In this document: piece by piece, positions 39,565 to 45,847 of the stretch
Position numbering within the stretch: position 1 is the stretch's first letter
Layout: each line of letters begins with the position of its first letter
Origin: JAZRZI01 sp045601325
Lineage (GTDB): Bacteria > Bacillota_I > Bacilli_A > RFN20 > CAG-826
Reading direction: 5' to 3'
Assembly: GCA_045601325.1 (NCBI GenBank)
Contig: JAZRZI010000047.1
Coordinates: forward strand, 1-45,847
DNA: 45,847 nt
Made by a program: the position numbers and the translations under genes
Notes under the pieces: generated by a model
Databases searched by the model: none
What the model saw: the letters and a program-made list of their open reading frames with translations, nothing else
Told to the model about the DNA's origin: nothing

Positions 39565-41433
39565 TTATTTGTTTTTTGAAATAACTAAAATATTGTGGTT
39601 ATCGACATATTCATAAGACATATTGTCCATGATTTTCTTAACCATAAAGATACCTAAACCACCAATAGAGCGTTCATTAGGATTTTTAGTAATATCTGGA
39701 TCTTCTTTAGATAATGGATTAAATCTTCTTCCAGTATCCTTAAATATAATTAATACTTTATCTTCTTGTTCCACTAATTCGATATTTACTAAGCCTTTTT
39801 CAGGTTTATATCCATAATTTGCAATGTTTACGAATATTTCTTCAACAGCAAGATTAATGCTGTTAATAGTTTTATCATCAAAACCAATTTTACATAAAAA
39901 TTTATCTGCTTTTTCAAAAATAGCATCTAATTCACTTGTTTCTGCATCGATTTCGAATTCTTCTTTGTTATAAGCTTCTTTTTGATATTGGACCATTAAC
40001 ATAGTTATATCATCAAACTGATCTCTACCATTTGCAAATGTTTTTAAGTCATTTGATAAAATTTCTGGCAAATTTCTAAGTGAAGTTTCTGCGTTATTGT
40101 TCAAGAAATTTAATAAACGTGCTTCACCATATAATTCGTTATCTTCATTATGTGTTTCAGTGATCCCATCAGTATAAAGGAAGACTTTATCTCCACTAGA
40201 AAGATCTAGAGATTCATCTACATAATGGATATTGTTTATTGCACCTAAGACTACACTCTTAGATCTGCCTAAATATGAGAATTTACCATTATGACAAATT
40301 AAAGGTGGATTATGTCCAGCGTTAGAATATACTAAATGTCCAGTTTTCTTATTTAAAATACCAAACCAACATGTAACAAATAAGTTCATCTTGTTACCAT
40401 CACAAAGTGAAGCATTCACTCTACGTAAAATATCAGCAGGAGAAATATTGTCCTTAAGAGTTAAAGATAAAGATTTTAAAACTGTATCTGCTTTCATCAT
40501 ATATAAAGAAGCAGGATAACCTTTACCACTAACATCGGCTATAGCTAAAGCAACATTATCATTATCTAATAAGAAATAAGAATAGAAGTCTCCACCAACG
40601 TTTTTTGCAGGAGTCATTCTTGCTACCACTTCAACGTTGTCATATAAGAAATATTGTGCAGGAAGTACATTTTTTTGTAATTCAGAAGCAAATGTAATCT
40701 CAGTAGTAAACTTTTGATTTGCCATAACTTGTTCAGTTTCTGCAATGATTAAATTCTTTGTACGTTTGGCAAGAGTAACACAGATGACGTATGCAATCGC
40801 CATAATAATTTCTCTAGGAAGAACATAAAACAATGCAGCTTTAATAAATCTATTGTCAGTATCAATTTTACTTACTAAAAATTCAAATCTTTGAGCAGCG
40901 GTTAAGAAATCAACTTTGATAGTTTCTCCCCCTAATGTAACCTCATTTGCAACATTAAATAAGTTTGTATCAAATTCCCCTAAGAACATTCCACCATATA
41001 AGCAAATAGGGCAAAGTATAACACAAGCAAGAGTAATTATTCCTGTTACTTTAGGGGAATAATAATGGTTAGTTATAATAATACAAAGTATCCATGCCAT
41101 CATAGTATGCTTTGGTAAAGCAATGTTTAAAATGGCAATAATAATTACAAATTGGAATAATAAGAAATATTTAAAACCAGGTTTCTCAATTAATTTTGTT
41201 TTTGTGTAAATAACTGTAGATAACATTAAAACAATTGAAATAGGGAAAATAATATTAACAAGTAACATAGTGTATTCTGCCGCTAAAAATAGACCGGTCA
41301 TATACATAATCCAGAGAATAAGTAAAACTCCAGCAGTAAAAACGCACGCTATTGAAAATGATTTATTAGCGTCAGCTTCATTTGCAATCATTACGTTATG
41401 TGTGATGTCTTCTCTTGTTTTTATTTGTCGCAT
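39565..41433 (-). CDS. Membrane SpoIIE-type PP2C phosphatase fused to an RsbW-like serine kinase
   Basis: The product has 622 residues. About six membrane helices lie in residues 27-222. A SpoIIE/RsbU PP2C domain (about 240-485) retains the metal-binding Asp282 (GGDFYSYF), Asp300 (IADVSGKG), Asp422 (YTDGITE) and Asp474-475 (FDDIT). A HATPase_c domain (about 495-622) has the N box with Glu531 and Asn536 (NLAVEEIFVNIANYG), the G1 box Asp566 (KDTGRRF) and the G2 box GGLGIF (591-596). Both activities therefore look intact in one chain. The STAS protein three genes upstream in the operon is the likely substrate. Confidence 0.88.
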   Translation of the reverse strand: MRQIKTREDITHNVMIANEADANKSFSIACVFTAGVLLILWIMYMTGLFLAAEYTMLLVNIIFPISIVLMLSTVIYTKTKLIEKPGFKYFLLFQFVIIIAILNIALPKHTMMAWILCIIITNHYYSPKVTGIITLACVILCPICLYGGMFLGEFDTNLFNVANEVTLGGETIKVDFLTAAQRFEFLVSKIDTDNRFIKAALFYVLPREIIMAIAYVICVTLAKRTKNLIIAETEQVMANQKFTTEITFASELQKNVLPAQYFLYDNVEVVARMTPAKNVGGDFYSYFLLDNDNVALAIADVSGKGYPASLYMMKADTVLKSLSLTLKDNISPADILRRVNASLCDGNKMNLFVTCWFGILNKKTGHLVYSNAGHNPPLICHNGKFSYLGRSKSVVLGAINNIHYVDESLDLSSGDKVFLYTDGITETHNEDNELYGEARLLNFLNNNAETSLRNLPEILSNDLKTFANGRDQFDDITMLMVQYQKEAYNKEEFEIDAETSELDAIFEKADKFLCKIGFDDKTINSINLAVEEIFVNIANYGYKPEKGLVNIELVEQEDKVLIIFKDTGRRFNPLSKEDPDITKNPNERSIGGLGIFMVKKIMDNMSYEYVDNHNILVISKNK

Positions 41434-41439
41434 AACTAC

Positions 41440-42516
41440 CTACTTTAAAATACCCATTTGTTTAGCAATATCTATAATTTTTTGTGCAAAAGTGGCATTA
41501 CTTTTACGTTTGCCATTAATATAGTCTAAGAAATATAAGACTTCACCATAACTAAATCCACTAGATAAGATGTGGGCTAATGAGAACATCATAAGTCCAG
41601 TATTACTAGAGATAATATCAATATCAGTGCCATCATAAATTCTAATAGCGAGTTGATATGCTAAATCAAAATGTTCTTTTAATAATTTATCTAAGTCTGC
41701 TAATGTTTCAATTTGGAAATATTTAAAGACTTCTAAATAGATTTGAGGAGAAACTTTTTGAATCTCCATATTGTTAATTGTGGCAATCTTCTCATTTAAT
41801 TTATCAAATGCACCATTGCTCATATATTGAGTGAAGGAATCACCATTTAATTCAACACCTTCATAGGATCCACTCTTAACGATTTGTTTAACTTCTCTAC
41901 GATATGCTTCTAGACCATTTTTAATTTCAACAAATTCTTGGTCAGCAAGTTCAAGTAATCCTGCTAAACGGTTTAATGATCTCAAATATTCTTTAGGAAC
42001 TTCGATATCGTTTTTATAACCTGTATCATGATAAATAGAAGCCCAAGCGTGTTGTAAAACACTACGAATTTGAATTTCAAAACGATAAACATTAACTAAA
42101 GGATGTGCTTCATCTTTATAAAGAGATTCTGGAATTTGGCAGATATAATGCAAGGACATATAACCAAATTGGTCAACTTTATACATCTTACGTTTATCAA
42201 CTGAGTCGTCCCAGTCAATTTTAAATGTTTGTTCAACTTTTGCAGCGTATTTATCAATTTCATCACTATAAAAAGTTACGATACGTGCTCCCACAATATC
42301 GGTAATATCTTTTAGAGTTTTATATTTATGACCTTTAAGTTCTAATTTTCCAATTAAAGAATTTTCAGTTTTAATACGACTTTCAACACTATTGATAATT
42401 GTGCCTACTTTATCGGTAAAGCCTTTAAGTTCTTTTAAGACAATGGATTTAATTATTTCAAAGGTTTCTTGATTTTCTTTGTACTCATCAAGAATCATTT
42501 GACAATGTAAATCCAC
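41440..42516 (-). CDS. Small alarmone synthetase-like protein (RelA/SpoT synthetase domain)
   Basis: The 358-residue product has a RelA/SpoT nucleotidyltransferase domain in residues 25-170, with no HD hydrolase domain. Visible motifs are SRIKTENS (ATP-binding Arg47/Lys49), DIVGARIV, the G-loop region FGYMSLHY and EIQIRSVLQHAWASIYHD. These match RelP/RelQ-type pyrophosphokinases that make (p)ppGpp. The C-terminal half (170-358) is helical and has no family I know. The GTG start is two nucleotides after the STAS gene, with GAGG 8 nt upstream. Confidence 0.8.
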   Translation of the reverse strand: MDLHCQMILDEYKENQETFEIIKSIVLKELKGFTDKVGTIINSVESRIKTENSLIGKLELKGHKYKTLKDITDIVGARIVTFYSDEIDKYAAKVEQTFKIDWDDSVDKRKMYKVDQFGYMSLHYICQIPESLYKDEAHPLVNVYRFEIQIRSVLQHAWASIYHDTGYKNDIEVPKEYLRSLNRLAGLLELADQEFVEIKNGLEAYRREVKQIVKSGSYEGVELNGDSFTQYMSNGAFDKLNEKIATINNMEIQKVSPQIYLEVFKYFQIETLADLDKLLKEHFDLAYQLAIRIYDGTDIDIISSNTGLMMFSLAHILSSGFSYGEVLYFLDYINGKRKSNATFAQKIIDIAKQMGILK

Positions 42517-42518
42517 GA

Positions 42519-42821
42519 TTAATCCTCAAAAATTAAAAAGCTAGAGAAACCAGTCATATCAAATACTTCCATGACTTCATCTTTAGCGTGTGAAATAACA
42601 AGTTCCCCTTCAATAGAGGCCATTGTTTTATGTAAAGAAAGCACTACTCTTAAACCAGCACTTGAAATATATTCAACATCTGAAAAATCTAAAACCACCT
42701 TTTTAGCACCAGTGATTAAAGTCATTGATTTTGTTTCAAGTTCAGGAGCTGTATTAGTGTCGATTCTTCCGACAATTTTGATAACTAAAATATCATTCTC
42801 TCTTTTTGATGTAATTTCCAT
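42519..42821 (-). CDS. STAS-domain anti-sigma factor antagonist (RsbV/SpoIIAA-like)
   Basis: The 100-residue STAS protein has the loop DFSDVEYISSAGLRVVLS, in which Ser54 sits at the phosphorylation site of SpoIIAA/RsbV. It should be phosphorylated by an RsbW-like kinase and dephosphorylated by a PP2C, both found in the fused protein of the same operon. The ATG has AAAGGA upstream. A promoter with a palindrome lies just upstream. No separate anti-sigma factor gene is seen here. Confidence 0.88.
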   Translation of the reverse strand: MEITSKRENDILVIKIVGRIDTNTAPELETKSMTLITGAKKVVLDFSDVEYISSAGLRVVLSLHKTMASIEGELVISHAKDEVMEVFDMTGFSSFLIFED

Positions 42822-42845
42822 AATATATACGTCCTTTATTAAAAG

Positions 42846-42876
42846 ATTATCACAATTTAGTAAATTGTTTTACTAA
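42846..42876 (-). promoter_or_regulatory. Extended -10 promoter and palindrome of the STAS operon
   Basis: The minus strand reads TGTGATAAT (42846-42854), an extended -10. Directly upstream, TTAGTAAA and TTTACTAA (42857-42864 and 42869-42876) are perfect 8-bp inverted arms with a 4-nt spacer. It lies in the -35 position. It may be an operator. I cannot name the regulator. Confidence 0.5.
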
Positions 42877-43106
42877 GTTTTATAATTACCAAATTGTTAA
42901 CTTTTAATTGATGTGATTCTTTTTATTTCTTTTTTCGTTATTTTTATAAATAAATTTAAAAGTTTATCCATAAAGTATTTACTTAATAATTCCACCTTAT
43001 AATTATGTGTTGAACTATGTTTTTAATGTTGTTGTCAATTTAAAAACTTTTATTGGTAAAAATTGTTCTTGATATAAATCTATTATTCTCTTAAAAAATG
43101 TCATAT
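42877..43106. other. AT-rich intergenic stretch, no gene
   Basis: Part of the 342-nt gap between tldE and the STAS gene. I see no frame with a ribosome binding site, no tRNA and no clear promoter beyond those listed. It is strongly AT-rich and may hold undetected elements. Confidence 0.5.
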
Positions 43107-43147
43107 TTTCTCCAGTAACTTCTATTTTTCAAGAGTTTCTGGAGAAA
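43107..43147 (-). terminator. Hairpin downstream of tldE (probable terminator)
   Basis: TTTCTCCAG and CTGGAGAAA (43107-43115 and 43139-43147) form a 9-bp stem. An inner 4-bp pairing (AACT/AGTT) extends it after an A-A mismatch, leaving a 14-nt loop. The U run lies only 10 nt later (ATTTTTT). It begins 16 nt past the tldE stop, so it may be a terminator or mRNA-stabilising 3' structure. Confidence 0.55.
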
Positions 43148-43163
43148 TTCATACAACTTTATA

Positions 43164-44429
43164 CTAAATAATTTTTACTTCTGGAAATAAGAGATATTGT
43201 GGACCAAAGTAATTGGAATATGTCTTTGTTTCTTTAGAAATAACCATGCTCTTTCTTAAAGAATGGAGATTTCCAGTAAATGTAAATCCAGTAACTGGGA
43301 TTTCTTTAGTGCCATCAAAGTAATAGCCAAGTCTAACTTCGCCACCCACTAAACCAGAGGTGTGTTCCATTTGCATACTAGAGAATCTAACACATCTAAT
43401 ATATGGCTTTGCTTTCATATCATTGAACGATGTCTTACCAGCTTCAACTTTGGTAACTTTGTAACTACCAGTAGGCTTAACTCCTAAATAGAAACCAAAT
43501 TGATTATTACCATGTCTTGATTTAGCAACACCTTTATCAATAATAGTAATGTCTTTTAAAGTAATACCATCACCATCAAAACCACAGGAATCACTAGCGC
43601 CTAATGAATATGGAACAAGTGACATTGTAATATCATTAGAAGCAATTTCTTCATCAAGTTCATATAAATTGCCTTTTGTAAATTTAGATGCATAATTTAA
43701 ATCTTGAGCGAAGTAATCAAATACTTGTTTAACTTCATAACCATCGATGATGATGTTTGCAGATTTAGCTTCTTCTGGTAAATCAATTGCGTTAAATCTA
43801 TCTTTAACAAGTTCAAGATTTTCTTTAACTTCATTAGCAATAGCGGCTTTATCAAAGTTAGCAAATCTTGCCATATGATAGACTTCAACTTCTTTATCTT
43901 TAGTGTCATATGATGGAATTAATTCAATTTCACCATAATATCTTGTTTCGTTATTACTTAAACCTTTTGAGTTTGTAATAGAAATATCTAATTTATATAA
44001 GAAGATTTCAGTAGCAGCACTATAGATAACATCATTCATTTCGTTAGAGAAAACTGCTTCTGCAACTTCTTTAGCGATTTCTGAGAATGGTTTATCTGCT
44101 AAATTAGAGACCAATTCTGCTGGCTTATCTTGGCTAGCAGGAAGTTCATATTTAGGATTTAATGCGAGTTTTGCATTGAAAATAGCGTCTTCAATGTTGC
44201 TTTTAAGTTCATCATCACTTAAATAATCAGCATATTTGAAGTCAGCGTTACCACGCATACCATTTTCATCTACATAAATAGTAACGTTTGTGCTTTCAGA
44301 GTCTGTTGATCTAGCGGTTTCTATTTTTGTAGCAACATAGAATAACTCATAAGAGTGTTTGTGTGTTTTAGTAATTTTGTAATCTTTAATCTCTAAAAAA
44401 GATTTTAATGTTTGTTCTAATCTATTCAT
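43164..44429 (-). CDS. tldE: TldE/PmbA family protein (metalloprotease complex partner)
   Basis: The 421-residue product lacks the HExxxH motif and corresponds to TldE (PmbA). Typical segments are DENGMRGNADFKYADYLSDD, RHGNNQFGFYLGVKPTGSYK and RSSMQ-like stretches near the C-terminus (RFSSMQMEHTSGLVGGEVRL). TldD and TldE form a heterodimeric zinc peptidase that trims unfolded or modified peptides in other bacteria. It starts two nucleotides after the tldD stop. Confidence 0.92.
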   Translation of the reverse strand: MNRLEQTLKSFLEIKDYKITKTHKHSYELFYVATKIETARSTDSESTNVTIYVDENGMRGNADFKYADYLSDDELKSNIEDAIFNAKLALNPKYELPASQDKPAELVSNLADKPFSEIAKEVAEAVFSNEMNDVIYSAATEIFLYKLDISITNSKGLSNNETRYYGEIELIPSYDTKDKEVEVYHMARFANFDKAAIANEVKENLELVKDRFNAIDLPEEAKSANIIIDGYEVKQVFDYFAQDLNYASKFTKGNLYELDEEIASNDITMSLVPYSLGASDSCGFDGDGITLKDITIIDKGVAKSRHGNNQFGFYLGVKPTGSYKVTKVEAGKTSFNDMKAKPYIRCVRFSSMQMEHTSGLVGGEVRLGYYFDGTKEIPVTGFTFTGNLHSLRKSMVISKETKTYSNYFGPQYLLFPEVKII

Positions 44430-44431
44430 AA

Positions 44432-45832
44432 TTAACTCAACTTACATTTAGCTTTTAAGTAAGGTCCTCCATCACTAACAGGTACCCATTCTTTGTGGCC
44501 TTTACCACAGTGACCAGCACCTGTAATAATTAAATCTTTTGATACCATTGAAATGGACATTAATAAGTCAGGAACATAACCAGACATAATTACTGGAGCA
44601 ACTACATTGCCAGTAAATTTGCCGTCTTTAATTTCTTTAGCGTATCCTGCAACACATTGAATGTTCCAGTTCTTTGGATCTTCCATACCGTTATTGCTAT
44701 CAAAAAGCATATAACCATATTTAATAGACTTAATCATATCTTCAACATTATCTTCACCTGGGGAGAAGAATGTATTAGTCATACGAGTATAAGCTTTTCT
44801 TAATGATGTTTCTCTTCTGGAGTTACCTGTTGATTCAACACCTAATTCATTAGCGGCAGTAACATCACAGATACCTGTTTTGAGAATACCTTTATCAATG
44901 ATTAATGTATCATGGGCTTCCACGCCATCATCATCAAAGAAATAGCTAGCAGCACTATGAGCAGCACTTGCGCCATCATGCATTGATACAAGGTTAGAAG
45001 CAACTGGTTTGTTGATATATAATCTTGATTTTGCTCTATGTTTAACGAACATATCCATTTCCACACCATGACCAAATGCTTCATGAGCAATTAAGCCAGT
45101 AACTGATGGGTGAACGATAATATCATATACACCAGGAACAATAGGTTTTGAATCTAATAACATTGTGGCGATATCCACTACTTCTTCAACGCCGTTATAA
45201 GCGTCAATTAAGTTTTTCTCTAAATTATTAGAAACAAATACACCTGCTTTATCCTTAATATTATTATCTTTTCTTGTAACAGCTACTGCATAAACAGTGC
45301 TCCAAGAGAAAGATTGAGATAAGTTTCTATTTTTGGAAATAAAGAAAGAATTAACAGTGTATTGATCTGCCATAGCCATAGCTTGAATGATTAATGGTGA
45401 GCAAGATAAGATTTTGTCTTTAATCTTATTGAGTTCTTCCATTAATTCTCCAGTAGAATAACTTTTTCCTTCTTTTTCTCTTACAAAATCCTTTACTAAT
45501 GGTTCATCTTTTAAAACAGATAAATTCATCTTATTTTCTAATAAAGAATCTGATAATTTAAGGTCATCGACCTCCTTAATAATGTTAGAAAAATTATCTT
45601 CTGTAATGTCTGAAAATGAATATTCTTTATAGATACCTTGGTCAAACACTTTGACAACGAATCCACATTGACTTTCAAATGAGTCACCAATAGATTTATT
45701 AAAGTTTGAAACTCTAATTGTTTTACCAGTAACATGCTTACCTAAAAGCGAAACATAAGAATATTTTTCTAATAAAGTTTTCACTAATTTTTCCGCGAGT
45801 GGTTTACGGGAAATTAAAAATTTAGAATCCAT
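44432..45832 (-). CDS. tldD: TldD family zinc metallopeptidase subunit
   Basis: The 466-residue product has the catalytic HEAFGH (residues 250-255) within VHPSVTGLIAHEAFGHGVEM. Further zinc-site context lies near the C-terminus (ITGAGHCGKGHKEWVPVSDG). It is the active subunit of the TldD-TldE complex. The ATG has AGGAGG at a good distance, at the right edge of the window. Its natural peptide substrate is not evident here. No microcin-like gene is near. Confidence 0.94.
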   Translation of the reverse strand: MDSKFLISRKPLAEKLVKTLLEKYSYVSLLGKHVTGKTIRVSNFNKSIGDSFESQCGFVVKVFDQGIYKEYSFSDITEDNFSNIIKEVDDLKLSDSLLENKMNLSVLKDEPLVKDFVREKEGKSYSTGELMEELNKIKDKILSCSPLIIQAMAMADQYTVNSFFISKNRNLSQSFSWSTVYAVAVTRKDNNIKDKAGVFVSNNLEKNLIDAYNGVEEVVDIATMLLDSKPIVPGVYDIIVHPSVTGLIAHEAFGHGVEMDMFVKHRAKSRLYINKPVASNLVSMHDGASAAHSAASYFFDDDGVEAHDTLIIDKGILKTGICDVTAANELGVESTGNSRRETSLRKAYTRMTNTFFSPGEDNVEDMIKSIKYGYMLFDSNNGMEDPKNWNIQCVAGYAKEIKDGKFTGNVVAPVIMSGYVPDLLMSISMVSKDLIITGAGHCGKGHKEWVPVSDGGPYLKAKCKLS

Positions 45833-45847
45833 ATATTTCCTCCTATT

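Noticed and set aside
1..45847. CRISPR array, tRNA or rRNA genes
   Set aside because: No regularly spaced repeats, cloverleaf sequences or rRNA stretches were seen on either strand.

Overview
The window is a low-GC Bacillota-type chromosome segment read almost entirely on the minus strand. TGG encodes tryptophan and TGA is used as a stop (for example ecfA2), so the standard bacterial code applies and this is not a Mycoplasma/Spiroplasma code-4 genome. The r-protein operon follows the Bacillus order, and the cysS-rlmB-sigH and ecfA1-ecfA2-ecfT-truA blocks are Firmicutes arrangements. The [FeFe] hydrogenase points to an anaerobe. I infer an uncultured, probably gut-associated member of the Bacilli near the Mollicutes/Erysipelotrichia branch. 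The taxonomic placement is inference only.

Layout, left to right. At 1-45 the first codons of a gene run off the left edge. Positions 277-7004 carry yebC, truA, the ECF transporter energising module (ecfT, ecfA2, ecfA1), a SigH-like sigma factor, rlmB and cysS. Positions 7088-11264 carry hydCBA, a trimeric NAD-linked [FeFe] hydrogenase. Positions 11350-15255 hold a tandem duplication of about 2 kb. Each copy encodes an exported papain-fold-like cysteine peptidase overlapping a downstream lipoprotein gene. Positions 15449-30475 are the complete S10-spc-alpha ribosomal operon, from a strong promoter and structured leader to a terminator after rplQ. It includes secY, adk, map, infA and rpoA, but has no rpmD (L30). 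Positions 30517-33936 are a queuosine salvage operon (queT, tgt, queA, queH) with a candidate preQ1-responsive leader.

Further right, 33933-37450 holds a kinase-like protein gene divergent from a DtxR/MntR-type regulator, followed on the plus strand by feoA-feoB. Two identical-arm operators bracket the feo promoter. Positions 37503-39479 encode a GPH-type MFS transporter with a long Lys/Ala/Glu-rich tail. Positions 39565-42821 are a signalling operon: a STAS antagonist, a small alarmone synthetase-like protein, and a membrane protein that fuses a SpoIIE phosphatase to an RsbW-like kinase. Positions 43164-45832 are tldE-tldD.

How parts fit: QueT is a substrate-binding S component that should draw on the EcfA1-EcfA2-EcfT module at the other end of the window. 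QueA and QueH without any preQ1 biosynthesis gene nearby imply import of preQ1 rather than queuine. The hydrogenase would dispose of reductant from fermentation. The least explained items are the duplicated peptidase/lipoprotein module, the STAS-alarmone synthetase-SpoIIE/RsbW operon, and a set of transcription units whose -10 box lies only 6-9 nt from the ATG with no Shine-Dalgarno sequence (probable leaderless mRNAs).
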